DNA from: Chlorocebus sabaeus
Lineage: Eukaryota > Chordata > Mammalia > Primates > Cercopithecidae
Direction of reading: 5' to 3'
Assembly (NCBI RefSeq): GCF_047675955.1
Contig: NC_132928.1
Coordinates: 50,958,889-51,022,888, forward strand
Length of the DNA: 64,000 bases
A model generated the notes under the pieces. That model saw only the letters and a program-made list of their open reading frames with translations. It made no database searches and was not told the origin of the DNA. Positions 33,957-45,332 of the stretch are shown in pieces (position 1 is the stretch's first letter; each line of letters starts with the position of its first letter). Position numbers and translations under genes: made by a program.

Positions 33957-34039
33957 GCTTTCCTCATCAGTACCTGACCTTATGTTAACAGCAACAGAGG
34001 ACTGATTGCCTCATGTCCAAGGCCACAAATACATTATTC
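33900..34039 (-). CDS. RALGPS2: RALGPS2 first coding exon (with 83 nt of 5' leader)
   Basis: The acceptor is a T-rich tract ending in ACAG just above 34039; the donor is GAG|GTAAGA below 33900. The leader is 34039..33957 and the start codon 33956..33954. An A at -3 and a G at +4 give a strong initiation context, and an in-frame TGA at 34013..34011 shows the frame cannot open further upstream in this exon. The coding part is 57 nt, 19 codons, MDLMNGQASNVNIAATASE, ending in phase 0. An apparent continuation of the frame past the donor is intron read-through. The leader holds three short upstream ORFs, listed separately. Confidence 0.92.
33947..33967 (-). promoter_or_regulatory. uORF 3 overlapping the RALGPS2 start
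   Basis: ATG at 33967..33965 encodes MRKAWT and stops at TAA 33949..33947, inside the main coding sequence and out of frame with it. Ribosomes using it would bypass the annotated start, so it is expected to be inhibitory (inference). Confidence 0.55.
33985..34014 (-). promoter_or_regulatory. uORF 2 in the RALGPS2 leader (9 codons)
   Basis: ATG at 34014..34012 overlaps the stop of the first uORF (ATGA) and encodes MRQSVLCCC before TAA at 33987..33985. The ATGA overlap would allow termination-reinitiation coupling in principle (inference). Confidence 0.55.
34011..34034 (-). promoter_or_regulatory. uORF 1 in the RALGPS2 leader (7 codons)
   Basis: ATG at 34034..34032 opens a seven-codon frame, MYLWPWT, ending in TGA at 34013..34011. 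It is in the same frame as the main start and lies only a few nucleotides into the exon. Any effect on translation is inferred. Confidence 0.6.
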
Positions 34040-34585
34040 CTGTAAAAAATAAAAAAGTTAAGCAAATGTCCTCCCTCGAAGTTTAAGAAAACAACTCTAT
34101 GCCTACCACCGTGACAAGAAACAAAATACTTCAACTTCACTAAACTCTATTATTTTAGCTCAGCCACTAAATCCAGATTGAGGACAACCTTGTATGCTCT
34201 TTTCAAACAACTAGAAACACCAAATAAACAGTATTCAATAGATGTTACTGTTATGTTCTTCATAAGCAAAGCAAAAGCATAACTTTTCGCTAAGTGGTTA
34301 TTGTGAGGGAAAAAAATCAAATGTACAACTTTTTTAAAGTAAATAAAATGTGTAAAAAAAAAACGCATGGCAAAGTAACACATACCACAACACAATAAAT
34401 TTTTAGTGATCCAAATGACACCCGTAAATCAACAATACTGAATACGCTTAGGGAAGATACATCATACCCACATAATAAAGAAACACAGAACTTCTGAGGA
34501 CACAGGATGGCAAATAAGGAGCCAAGAGCAAGTTTCAAGCCATCAAAATTCTAGTCAAATACTCTTTCCACAACACAGATTTTCT
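34040..34585. other. Intron upstream of the first coding exon, no recognised feature
   Basis: Contains the T-rich acceptor tract (34041-34060); otherwise unassigned. Confidence 0.5.
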
Positions 34586-34589
34586 ACTT

Positions 34590-34765
34590 TACTGGAAGTC
34601 AGAGTACTTACTTCAAGTTCTAATATCTTTCCATAAATAACTTGCCATATAAACTGAGTAGGTAACTTTACCTCCCTAGGTTAGAATTTCTTCCTCTCTG
34701 TAAAATGACAGCGGTAAATGAATTTTAAGATCCCTTTTCAACTTTAAAGATCTATGATGTATTTC
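34590..34765 (+). repeat. MIR/MIR3-like SINE
   Basis: 'ggaagtcagagtacttactt', 'cttcctctctgtaaaatgac' and 'gatcccttttcaactttaaa', then 'gatctatgatg', follow MIR3 order. Confidence 0.6.
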
Positions 34766-34889
34766 ATAAGAGAAATGTTAAGTGTTTATAAATTAGGTAC
34801 TCTATGCTATATTCACTTTAAAAGCTGAGTTTTAAATGTCAATAATAATTACTTCAATGCTAAGTTTCCTTTCTCTGGAGAAGCAATAT

Positions 34890-35105
34890 AGGATATAGTG
34901 ATTTAAAAGTACAAATTTTGGAACCACATTACCTCTGTGTAAATCCAGGAAATTTTAACTTTTCTGTACTCAGTTTTCTCATCTATAAAATAGGGATAAT
35001 AAGTACCTACACTTCATAGAGTTGTGGTGAAGAGAAATGAGATAACATACACAAAGCACCTAAAACAGTGTTGGTACTAGTAAATATGCTATTAATATGA
35101 TGCAA
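34890..35105 (+). repeat. MIR SINE
   Basis: 'ctcagttttctcatctataa', 'aatagggataataagtacct' and 'aaagcacctaaaacagtgtt' give a clear MIR over ~210 bp. Confidence 0.8.
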
Positions 35106-35910
35106 TGAAGATGCAGATGCTTCTATCTACTTAATCCCCATAAGGCTTAAATTCAACAGAGTCTCTTAAATAAAAAAGAAAAGACAACACCTTAGAAATA
35201 TATCTTTGGGAAGCAATTGTTGCTGAGTATCACTAAAAATCCTAATTGCAAACACAATGAATGAGAATGGCTAAGATCTGTTTCCTAGATGTAGTAAAAC
35301 ATGCTCTTGGTTTTGAAATGCTTAAAAATTATTACTAATGATAGCAGCCTTCAGTCACATCTTGAATTTATCTTAATTTATTCAGATACAGCCTAGGCAC
35401 CTGCTAAGAGAAGAACATTGTGCTAGAATTTTTTAAATAGAAATATATTCAAAATCATGAAGTTTTAAAACCATTTAACAGCACCCACTTAGAAAATCAA
35501 TGTGAAAATGAATAAACTATAAAACAATTTCCTCCTATCTAAACTATCTCATTCTATAAGCTTCATTATCCTTATATTATTAAGAATCAACTTATATTTA
35601 TACTGCTATACAACAAAACCAGCTTGATAATCCAGATTATCTGAACAGAGTCTCTCAGTTTGCAAGATATTTTTCAAATTATTTCATTTCACTCCAGTTT
35701 CTAGGCAAGATTAAGTATAACATGAATTTATAAATCAGGGGTGCCCCCTAGTGCTAAGAAAAAGACTTTAATAGTTAAAGGAGTTATATCTTTAACTTAC
35801 TTTACATATCAAAATATACAATTTATTACTATTACTTAAAAAAAGGTAATACAGACCAGGAACAATATTAAAATATTTGTAAACTATAAGCATGAAGAAT
35901 CACGTTTTCT
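35106..35910. other. Intron, no recognised feature
   Basis: AT-rich; nothing assigned. Confidence 0.5.
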
Positions 35911-36210
35911 CTTTTTTTTTTTTTTTTTGAGACAGAGTTTTGCTTGTTGCCCAGGCTGGCATGTAATGGCATGATCTCAGTTCACTGCAACATCCGCCTC
36001 CCAGGTTCAAGCAATTCTCCTGCCTCAGCCTCCTGAATAGCTGGGATTATAGGCACAAGCCACCACACCCAGCTAATTTTGGATATTTTTAATAGAGACA
36101 GGGTTTCACCATGTTGGCCAGGCTGGTCTCAAACTCCTGACCTCAGGTGATCTGCCAGCCTTGGCCTCCCAAAGTGCTGGGATTACAGACCTGAGCCACT
36201 GCACCTGGCC
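35911..36210 (-). repeat. AluS
   Basis: Antisense full dimer with an 18-T start. Confidence 0.94.
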
Positions 36211-36594
36211 TTCTCTGCTTTTAAAATAAAATGTCACTCATATATTTCATGAAAATTAAGGTTATAATGAAATCCATTACATATTTTAAAATACAGCAAA
36301 GCATACCTTAAAGAATATAAACTCTTCATAACTACTTACAAATGTACATGTCAATAGTATTTAATAATGTTGAAGTGTAACAGAGAGGTTTATATGATAT
36401 TATAAAAATACTACAAGTTCTAAAAGAGATACAGGTTTATTATTTTAGTATGTGCCTCAAAGACTTTTCTATACTTTGCACCCAGAAAAGTTCACATTAA
36501 ATATACCAAATATATGCTTTAATATTTTACTTACTTTTGTTAGTGTTATAAATGACAAGATCTTTCAACATGACTACCAACATCACAACAGCCA
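36211..36594. other. Intron, no recognised feature
   Basis: AT-rich gap between two Alus. Confidence 0.5.
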
Positions 36595-36797
36595 TTTTTT
36601 TAAGAGATGGTGTCTTGCTCTGTCGTGCAGGCTGGAGCACGTAGCACAATCTTAGCTCACTGCAGCCTCCAATTCCTGGGGTCAAGCAATTCTCCCACCA
36701 CCTCAGCTTTCTGAGTAGCTAGGACTTCAGGTGTGCAACACCATGCCCGGCTAATTTTTTACATTTTTAAAGAGACAAGGTATCACTATTACATCGC
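36595..36797 (-). repeat. Alu, 5'-truncated
   Basis: Antisense; the right arm and part of the left are present, and the copy stops at 'gtatcactatt'. Confidence 0.88.
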
Positions 36798-36837
36798 CAT
36801 CTATAAAATAGCAGACATTATTTCTCAAAGTGTAAAG

Positions 36838-37153
36838 AAAAGTTTAAAAATAGGCCGGTGCAGTGGCTCACGCCTGTAATCCCAGCACTTTGGGAAGCCA
36901 AGACAGGTGGATCACCTGAGGTCAGGAGTTCGAGACCAGCCTGGCCAACATGGTGAAACTCCATCTCTATTAAAAATACAAAAAATTAGCTGGGTGTGGT
37001 GGCATGCGCCTGTAATCCCAGCTTCTTGGGAGGCTGAGGTAGGAGAATCGCTTGAACCCGGGAGGTGGAGGTTGCAGTGAGCCGAGATTGCATCACTGCA
37101 CTCCAGCCTGGGAGACAGAGCGAGACTCTGTCTCAAAAAAAAGTTTAAAAATA
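36838..37153 (+). repeat. AluS with 15-bp target duplication
   Basis: The body is 36853-37138. The perfect duplication aaaagtttaaaaata is at 36838-36852 and 37139-37153. Confidence 0.94.
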
Positions 37154-38030
37154 ACAAAGTTACTTCATTCATTTGAGTTAAAATTGTTTTGCCTTCAGTC
37201 AATAAAAAGAGATCCTACATCTAAGTCTTCCAGATATAATTTTGTCACATTTGAACTAAACTATGAAAGTACCGGCAGATTCATTTGTAAACTGTCCCAC
37301 ATCTACATAGAGAGGTTGTATTTCCATATACCTAAACAGCTTGAAACTAAACAACTTGTGGGGGAAGACAGACTTTCAAATGATTAAATATTAAAGGGAG
37401 AAAAATCTATAAAATAATGCATTTAAAGGTTATGCTTTATCTCCTGCATAGAAAGTTCACTCAAGATAATTTACTAAGTAATCCTAATAGACAAGAGCTG
37501 AGATCTCCTAAGATACCTGACCCAGAATATGAATATAGGTTAACTAGAAATTCAGGTAATAGAAAAGAAGTTCCAAATAAAAAGATAAACTGTGCTCCAA
37601 ATATTTTGTGTTTTTGTTTTTGGTGGGTATGAAGGTATTTTGGCCAGATGCTCTACTCAAAAGACTACCCCATAAAAGTTCACTTAACTCATTATAGTCT
37701 GTATTTGCAATAAGACAAACAAAAAACTAACATCCAGATACAATATTAGCAGTTAAAGCATGAAAACAACCCAAGTGAATCATAAATAGGTTTAAATATT
37801 TGACAAAAGTGTGCTACTGTGGACCTAGGAATGGTCAGAGAAAGGAACATAGCACATTAGTATGGAACAGCAGAACAGAAAAACAACATGGTAGTGCTGA
37901 TGGCATAAGACAGACATCAAGATTCCATGGTTGAAGGCTCTTGAGGAAGAGATTCCCTAAGCCCTAGGGGATAGCCATTAAGGATCTCTTGCACCTGGAA
38001 TGTGAGGCTAAACTGAACATCACAGAAAAA
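37154..38030. other. Intron, no recognised feature
   Basis: Two overlapping plus frames (to 37387 and 37417-37632) show no recognisable product. Confidence 0.45.
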
Positions 38031-38034
38031 TCTA

Positions 38035-38330
38035 TAGGCAAAGGACTGCTACACAATGGAAAACTATGCAGCCATTAAAATACTGTAATACTTACTGACA
38101 CATGAAAAATATTTATAACATACTGCTAAATGAATGAAGCAATTTACCAAACAGTATGTAAGGTATAATCCTTTTTGGTAATCATTATTATAACATAAAG
38201 AAGAGAGATGCACCAACATACACTAAAATGTGGTTATCGCTAGGTTCATAAGACAATTTTTCCCTAACTTTAGCTTACCTGTATATTTTTTAATTTCCTA
38301 CAAAGACATTAATTAGAAAAAAGTAAAAGA
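38035..38330 (+). repeat. Old L1 3' end
   Basis: 'actatgcagccattaaaata', 'ctgctaaatgaatgaagcaa' and 'aaacagtatgtaaggtataa' are the 3' part of L1ME/L1MC-class copies. Confidence 0.7.
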
Positions 38331-38394
38331 ACAAAAACAGTTTTTCCTCACAGACTGCTTATTAGTTACAAGAAAAAAAAAAATAAGTAACTAT

Positions 38395-38810
38395 ACTGTG
38401 TGAAGAACTGGACAATCCCTTAACTGAGTAGATCAAAATTATCACCAATGGGGAAAAGAGAGACATCATGTGCCTCCGGATGTGATGATACTCTGGGAAG
38501 GACACAACATAACTGACAAGAAGTTAAGCTGGGAACCCATAACTGAAATCTAACCTCAAGGACATGGACAAATCTCAACTGAGGAACATTTGATAAATAT
38601 ATTCTTCAAAAAACGCGAACGTTATGAGAAAGGCCGAAGAACTATTACAATTTAAAGGAAACGCAAGAGATACAGCAACTAAAGGTCCTGTATTGGATGG
38701 TAGTAAATGCTTTAAGAGATATTATTGGTAATTCACAAAATTGAAATATAGACTGTATATTACTGTATCAATTTCCTACATGTGACAATTTCCTGTAGTT
38801 ATTAATACAT
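38395..38810 (+). repeat. Old L1 3' UTR (L1ME-like)
   Basis: 'ctcaactgaggaacatttga', 'aaatatattcttcaaaaaac' and 'actgtatcaatttcctacat' fit the 3' UTR of L1ME-type elements. Confidence 0.5.
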
Positions 38811-38817
38811 AAAAGGA

Positions 38818-39120
38818 GGCTGGGCACAGTGGCTCACGCCTGTAATCCCAGCACTTTGGGAGGCCGAGGCAGTTGGATCACCTGAGATCAGGAGTTTGAG
38901 ACCAGCCTGGCCAACACGGTGAAACCCTGTCTCTACTAAAAATACAAAATTTAGCTGGGCATGGTGGCAGGCGCCTGTAATCCCAGCTACTCCAGAGGCT
39001 GAGGCAGGAGAATAGCTTGAACCTGGGAGCAGGAGGTTGCAGTGAACCAAGATCGTGCCACTGCACTCCAGCCTGGGCAACAAGAGCAAAACTACGTCTC
39101 AAAAAAAAAAAAAAAAAAAA
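38818..39120 (+). repeat. AluS
   Basis: Full dimer, 21-A tail; flanks acataaaag on both sides. Confidence 0.94.
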
Positions 39121-39179
39121 TTACATAAAAGAACACCTTTGTTTTTAAGAAACACAGAAATACTAAGAGGTAAAAGGGT

Positions 39180-39473
39180 GGCCGGGCCTGGTGGCTCACA
39201 CCTGTAACCAATCCCAGCACTATGGGAGGCTGCAGTGGGTGGATCACCTGAGGTTAGGAGTTCGAGACCTGCCTGGCCAACATGGTGAAACCCTGTCTCT
39301 ACTAAAAATACAAAAATTAGCCAGGCCTGGTGGCTGGTGCCTATTGTACCAGCTACTTGGGAGCCTGAGGACTCAGTGAGCCAGTATCGCATCACTGCAC
39401 TCCAGCCTGGGCGACAGAGCGAGACTCTATCTCAAAAAAAAAAAAAAAAAAAAAAAAGAAAAGGAAAAAAAAA
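39180..39473 (+). repeat. AluS with internal deletion
   Basis: The right arm lacks ~40 bp ('gagcctgagg' joins 'actcagtgagccagtatc'); the tail has about 26 A's. Confidence 0.92.
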
Positions 39474-39657
39474 GGTATGAAGTATGCAAACTAATCTTAA
39501 ATATTTCAGGAAAACAGTATGTATATGTGTGACAGAGAAAATAAAGTGAATATAAAGATAATGTGGCATCGTTTTTCCCCCAACATGGTTGATTAGAGGC
39601 TTTTAGCATGCATCAGCCACTTGGAAATATCAGGATAGTGCATAAAGATCAACTGCG

Positions 39658-39919
39658 GGCTTGGCATGGTGGCTCAAGCTCAAGTCTGTAATTCCAGCAC
39701 TTGGGGAGGCCGAGATAGGTGGATTGCTTCGCTTGAGTATAGGAGTTCAAGACCAGCCCGGGGGGAGAGATTGCATTGGGAGTTATACCTGATGTAAATG
39801 ACGAGTTGATGGGTGCAGCACACCAACATGGCACAAGTATACATATGTAACAAACCTGCACGTTGTGCACATGTACCCTACAACTTAAAGTATAATAATA
39901 ATAAATAAATTAAAAAAAA

Positions 39920-39957
<38 letters not shown>

Positions 39958-40105
39958 CAGCCCGGGTGACACGGTAAAATCCCATCCCTAAAAATACAAT
40001 AAAAAAATCAGCCAGGCATGGTGATGCGCACCTGTAGTCCTACCTACTTATGACACTGAAGCAGGAGACTCACCTGAGCCTGTGAGGCCGAGGTTGCAGT
40101 GAGCT
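39658..40105 (+). repeat. Alu split by an L1PA 3' end, tail missing
   Basis: The left part is 39658-39762 and the right part resumes at 39957. The 3' end stops near 40105 without an A-tail, where the L1 5' UTR begins. Confidence 0.85.
39753..39966 (+). mobile_element. L1PA, severely 5'-truncated, inside the Alu
   Basis: The last ~150 bp of a young L1PA 3' UTR ('gttgatgggtgcagcacacc', 'acatatgtaacaaacctgca', 'aacttaaagtataataataa') plus a long A-tail to 39954. The duplicated target ccagcccggg is at 39753-39762 and 39957-39966. Confidence 0.92.
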
Positions 40106-40429
40106 GTAGAACAGAGTTGCAGTGAGAACAGAGGCTGACAAAAGTAAGTGAGGCCCCAGTATTCAAGAAAGGCAGAGAGCCTCCCTTTGTGACACCTTTT
40201 CCCTGGGGATCTGAGCAACCCAAGCCAAGGAAGAGAACATTGCTGCTCCTAATCCCTGAAGCTAACTGGGGTGTTGGAACTGTGCTTTCCTCCAATGCAG
40301 GCCCTGGATGGCGGGGAGAGCTGCTACAGCTGCACTTTCTCCTGGACAATGAGACTTGTGGCCAGGGCCAGCTTGATGATCTGAAACCAGTCTCTGTATA
40401 TTACTGCTGGGTGCCCCAGCATGCTCTCC

Positions 40430-41230
40430 TAAGATCATGGTGCAGCAGGGCCCTCTCCACTCCACCCCAGGCATAAATCCAGGCATTCGGAACACCCAGT
40501 TGCCTGGACCAGCAGCCTGGGCCACCCTACCCTTCATGGACATTGATCATGGTGCAGCAGGGCCCTCTCTGCTCCATAACCAGGCAGATCTCCAGGTATT
40601 CAGAGCATCCCTTTACATGGATCAGCAGGCTGAACCACCCTACCCTTTCTGTGCATAGATTATGGTGCAGTAGGGCCCTCTCTGCTTCACACTTAGGCAG
40701 ATCTCCAAACATATGGAGCACGTGCTTGCATGGACTAGCAGCCTGAGTCACCCCATCCTTCCTGCACATGGTGGGTCCTCTCCACTTCATGCCCAGGCAG
40801 ATCTCCAGGCATTCAAAGCACCCACTTGCCTGCTTCGGCAGCCTGACCTGCCCCACCCTTCCTGGGTGTATATCGTGGTGCAGCAGGGCCTCTCTGCTCT
40901 ATGCCCAGGAAGATCTCCAGGCATTCAAAGCATCCGTTTGCTGGGACTGGTAGCCTGAACAGCCCCACCATTCCTGTGCAGAGATCCAGGTGCAGGGGGT
41001 CCCCATCTCTGCTTCATATTCAGGCAGATCTCCAGGCATCTGGAGCACCTGCTCATCTGGAACAGCAGAGTGAGCCACCCTACCATTCCTGTGCAGAGAT
41101 CCTGGTGCATGGGGGGCTATCTCTGCTCCATGCCCAGGCCCCAGGCATATCTCCAAGCATGTGGAGAATCCACTCTCCTGGATTATGAGTGTCGGCCGCC
41201 CCTATCTATGTGCAGAGAACTTGGGGTCAA
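40430..41230 (+). repeat. Tandem ~113-bp monomers in the 5' UTR of L1 element A
   Basis: The landmark (c)aggcagatctccaggcat recurs at about 40469, 40582, 40695, 40795, 40908, 41022 and 41143, i.e. spacings of 113, 113, 100, 113, 114 and 121. Each unit also carries 'gcagcagggccctctctgct' and 'tgcctggaccagcagcctg'-like text. Open frames across this stretch on both strands come from the repeated composition. Confidence 0.85.
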
Positions 41231-41746
41231 GGAGGTTTCTCAGCTCCATACTTGGACACACTTCTGGACGTTTGGTGGCCACTCACTGGATTCTCCTTTG
41301 GCCTTGGTTCTTGTGCCTGCCACTGGGGGAACTGTAGGTGAACCTGCTTGGTCCAGCCCTGCCCACCTTCCACCCCTCCTCACACCTCCCCAGGGCTGAG
41401 GAGGGAGCACAGACCACTGTTTACTCCAGGAATCAGCCCACTGCCTGAGGCCACAGACAACATCTCCCAGTAAACAAAGATAAAGTGTACACGGAGCCAC
41501 TTTGGCCACAGATAGCGCTTACCCGTAAGCGCCCTCTACTGGCTGATAGGTAGAACTGCATATCCCAATTAAAAACCTGCCAATAGAAGTGCTTATGGTT
41601 ATAGAAGCAAAGTCAAGACCCTACCCAGCATTCTTTATAGTCACACCCCCTGGGGAGTGGGGAAAGAGAAGGAAGAAAAAATCAATAATATCACAGAGAA
41701 AGAAAAAAAAATTCTGCCTGCACAAAAATAATTACAAAAATTAGAA

Positions 41747-41977
41747 GTGCCAATGTCTCCAGATGAGAAGGAACCAGCACAAGAATTCTGCACCATGAAA
41801 AATCTGAATACAGTGACACCACCAAAGGATCACAAAAGCTCTCCAGCAATGGTCCCTAACCAAAATGGAAACTCAGAAATGACAGATAAAGAATTCAAAG
41901 CATGGACTGCAAGGAAGCTCAATAAGATCCAAGACAAGGTCAAGTATCAACACAAAGAAGCTTCTAAGGCAATCTAG
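41747..41977 (+). pseudogene. L1 element A ORF1, N-terminal remnant
   Basis: An open frame of 76 codons (MPMSPDEKEPAQEF..., NSEMTDKEFKAWTARKLNKI) corresponds to the start of ORF1p of an older L1, before the coiled coil. It stops at 41977, and the element is interrupted at 42008. Confidence 0.7.
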
Positions 41978-42008
41978 GAAAAGAGATAAACATCTTAAAA
42001 AGAAATCA

Positions 42009-42094
42009 GGCCAGATACAGTAGCTCACATCTATAATCCCAGCACTTTAGGAGACTGAGGTGGGGGAATCGCTATGAGCCCAGGAGTTCAAAAC
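42009..42094 (+). repeat. Alu 5' end fused to L1 element B
   Basis: It begins at the exact Alu start and stops in 'caggagttcaaaac'. No A-tail or separate target duplication is visible; 'cagc' may be microhomology at the junction. Confidence 0.85.
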
Positions 42095-42849
42095 AGCTTC
42101 TGGCCCACAGTTGTGCTCTGTGGGAACTCAGCTGGATGGCACAGCCTCCCGTTATCCCACAAAGCACCTAGGCGGCAGGAGAGGCATCCCCACCCACCTC
42201 TGCTACTGGTAGCCAGGCAAGTTGCACCTGCTACAGCTTCCAGCCCAGTGGTCCTACTTCAGCCTGAATCTGTTGAGAAGCACAGCCTCCTGCCTTCCTG
42301 GAAACACTCAGATGACAGGGTGGTCAACTCCACCCACTCCTGGCCTGGCCTTTTGCAGTCAGACAGGCCATACCTGCAACAGGTAGCGGGACTACCCAGG
42401 AGTCCCGCTTCTGCCTGAATTCTATAGGCAGGGACAACACTGTGATTCCTGGGGAGTACATGAAGAGCAGAATAGGGCTTACTTGGCAAGGATACAGCCT
42501 TTGCATGAGGCAGCCCCATGGACCAGAACATCCAATAAAAGAAATGCAGGCATAGAGACAGTAAACAGAGGGGGCTCCTCCACAAGAGAAGACTAGACTC
42601 AAAGTCAGTCGACTGAACCCACCTTACACCATAATCAAACCCCCAAGGGCATCCAAGAAGATAAAAGCCAAAAAAAAAAAAAAAGGCCAAAGGACAGCAA
42701 CTTCAGAGACTGAAGAAATATCAGCCCACATGGATAAGAAATAATTAGTACAAAAAACTCCAGAAACTCAAAAGGCCAGACTGTCCTGTCTTCTTAACCC
42801 CAACTACATTAGTTCCCCAGCAATTATTCATAACCTGGCTGAAATGACA

Positions 42850-43450
42850 GAAATAGAACTCAGAATATGTACAAGATGAAGATAATTGACATTCAGGAAA
42901 TAGTCAAAGCCCAATCGAAAAATTCTAAGAAATACAATAAAACAATACAGGAGATAAAAGATGAAATGGTCATTTTAAGAAAGAACCAAACTGAGCTGAT
43001 GGAACTGAAAAACTCACTTCAAGAATTTCAGAATACAATCACAAGTCTTAACAGCAAAATAAACCAAGATGAGAAAAGAATTTCAGAGCTCAAAGACCAG
43101 CTCTCCAAAATAACTCAGACAAAAACAAAAAAAACAATAAACATGTGATTATGTAAAGACAGCAACTTTATGACTCACTGGCATCCCTGAAAGGGAGAAA
43201 AAACAGGCAACTTGGAAAACATTTCAAGATATTGTCTGTGAAAATTTCCTCAACCTCACTAAAGAGATCAACATTCAAATTCAGGAAATGCAGAGAATCC
43301 CTGAAAAATACTACACAAGAAGATCAACCCCAAGACACACAGTCATCAGATTCTCCAAGGTCGAAATGAAAGAAACCATGTTAAAGGCAGCCAGAGAGAG
43401 CAGGTAGGTCACCTACAAAGGGAACCCCATCAGGCTAATGGCTGTACTTT
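42850..43450 (+). pseudogene. L1 element B ORF1 remnant
   Basis: The frame 42867-43148 (IKDEMVILRKNQTELMELKN, LNSKINQDEKRISELKDQLS) is the ORF1p coiled coil. The RRM/CTD part follows with breaks to the LTR insertion at 43490. It is RNA-binding ORF1p in origin and now inactive. Confidence 0.85.
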
Positions 43451-43484
43451 GAGCAGAAAACCTACAAGCCATAAGAGATTATGG

Positions 43485-43816
43485 GCCTATGTATTGGTTA
43501 GTTCTCACACTGCTATAAAGACACACTAACTGGGTGTGGTGGCTTACACCTGTAATCCCAGCACTTTGGGAGGCTGAGGTGGGCAGATCACTTGAGGTCA
43601 GCAGTTCGAGACCAGCCTGGCCAACACGGTGAAACCCTGTCTCTACTAAAAATGCAAGAAAAAAAAAAATTAGCCAGGCGTGGTAGTGGACACCTGTAAT
43701 TCCAGCTACTCAGGAGGCTGAGGTAGGAAAATCGCTTGAGCCCAGGAGGTGGTTGTGCAATGAGCTGAGATTGTGCCATTGAACTCCAGCCTGGGCGACA
43801 GAGCAAGACTCTGTCT

Positions 43817-43854
<38 letters not shown>

Positions 43855-44231
43855 CATACCTGAGACTGGGTAATTTATAAAGAAAAGACGTTTAATCAGC
43901 TCTGATTCTACAGGCTGCACAGGCTTCTGCTTCTGGGGAGGCCTCAGGACACTTACAATCATAGTAGAAGGCAAACGGGAAGCAAGCATATCTTCACATG
44001 GCCAGCAGGAGATAGAAAGCACAAAGTGGGGATCTGGTTGTTTTACACACTGTCAAACAACCAGATCTCATGAGAACTCTATCATGAGACAGTACTAGGG
44101 GCATGGTCCTAAAGCATCAGAAACCACCCCCAAGATCCAATCACCTCCCACCAGGCCCCACCTCCAACACTGGCAGTTACAATTCAACATGAGATTTGGG
44201 TGGGGACACAGAGCCAAACCGTATCAGCCTA
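43485..44231 (-). mobile_element. THE1-type MaLR solo LTR in L1 element B
   Basis: The LTR spans 43490-44226, reading in reverse. Complete ends (tgtatt...gtatca) and a perfect 5-bp duplication GCCTA at 43485-43489 and 44227-44231 mark it. Removing the LTR restores the L1 text gggcctatattcagc. There is no internal retroviral region; an Alu sits at 43526-43852. Confidence 0.92.
43526..43852 (+). repeat. AluS inside the THE1-type LTR
   Basis: Full dimer with a 35-A tail; flanks aaagacacac / aaagacatac. Confidence 0.94.
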
Positions 44232-44505
44232 TATTCAGCAATCTTAAAGAAAAAAATTTCTAACCAAGAACTTCATATGTAGCCAAACTAAATTTCATAA
44301 GCGAAGAAGAAATAATATCCTTTTCAGAAAAGCAAATGCTAAGGGATTTTGTTACCACCAGATCTGTCTTACAAAAAGTCCTGAAGGCAGTGCTAAACAT
44401 GGAAAGGAAAGACAGTTACTGGCCACTATAAAAATACACTTAAGTACACAGGCTAGTAACACTATAAAGGCATCACACAAGTCTGCATAATAACCAGCTG
44501 GCAAC

Positions 44506-44985
44506 ATGACAAAAGGAAATAATCCACACATCTCAATACTTACCTTGAATGTAAATGGACTAAATGCTCCAATTAAAAGGCACAGAGTGGCAAACTGGAT
44601 AAAGAAGCAAGACCTAACTGTATGCTGTCTTCAAGAGACCCATCTCAAATGCAATGGCGCCCACAAGCTCCAAGTAAATGGATGGAGAAAAATGTACCAA
44701 GGAAACAGAAAACAGAAAAAAGCAGAGGTTGCTATTCTAATTTCAGACAAAACAGACTTTAAACAAAGATTAAGAAAAAAAAAGATAAAAAAAGGGCATT
44801 ACATAATGGTAAAGGGCTCAGTTCAACAAGACCTAACTATACTAAATACATACACACCCAAAACCGGAGCAGCCAGATCCATAAAGCAAGTTCTTAGAGA
44901 CCTACGAAGAGACACAGACAAACACACAATAATAGTGGGAGATTTCAACACCTCACTGACAATAGGCAGATCATTCAGGACCTGA
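44506..44985 (+). pseudogene. L1 element B ORF2, endonuclease N-terminus
   Basis: A 159-codon open frame begins MTKGNNPHISILTLNVNG and includes the EN motif LQETHL and IIVGDFNT, i.e. the apurinic/apyrimidinic-type endonuclease that nicks targets for L1. The frame closes at 44985 and the EN C-terminus (LIDIYRTFH, FFSSEQGTYFKI) continues in other frames. RT is deleted, so the element is dead. Confidence 0.88.
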
Positions 44986-45332
44986 ACTCAACACTTGATC
45001 ATATAGACCTAACAGACATTTACAGAACATTCCATACAAAAACAAGAGAATATACATTCTTCTCATCTGAACAAGGCACATACTTTAAAATCAACCCACA
45101 ATCAGACATAACACAATCCTCATTACATTTAAAAAAAAAAAAAACCCAAAATCATACAAAGCATACTCTCATACCACAGTGTAACAAAAATAGAAATCAA
45201 TACTAAAGAAATTCAGTCGAAACTGTATAATTACATGAAAATTAAGCAATCTGTTCTTGAATAACTTTGGGGTAAATAATGAAATTAAGGCAGAAATCAA
45301 GAAATTCTTTCAAACTAATGAGAACAAAGTAT

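Noticed and set aside
37052..37632. Two adjacent plus-strand ORFs as a small gene
   Set aside because: The first begins in an Alu; the second has no recognisable domain and no gene context.
40044..41509. Many overlapping 60-110-codon ORFs on both strands
   Set aside because: They fall in the 113-bp monomer array of an L1 5' UTR; the open frames follow from the repeated GC-rich composition.
42074..42690. ORFs of 114 and 143 codons on opposite strands
   Set aside because: They lie in the L1 5' UTR of element B and match no protein I recognise.
43490..44226. Possible endogenous retrovirus with coding genes
   Set aside because: Only a solo LTR is present; removing it and its Alu restores uninterrupted L1 text, leaving no room for gag/pol/env.
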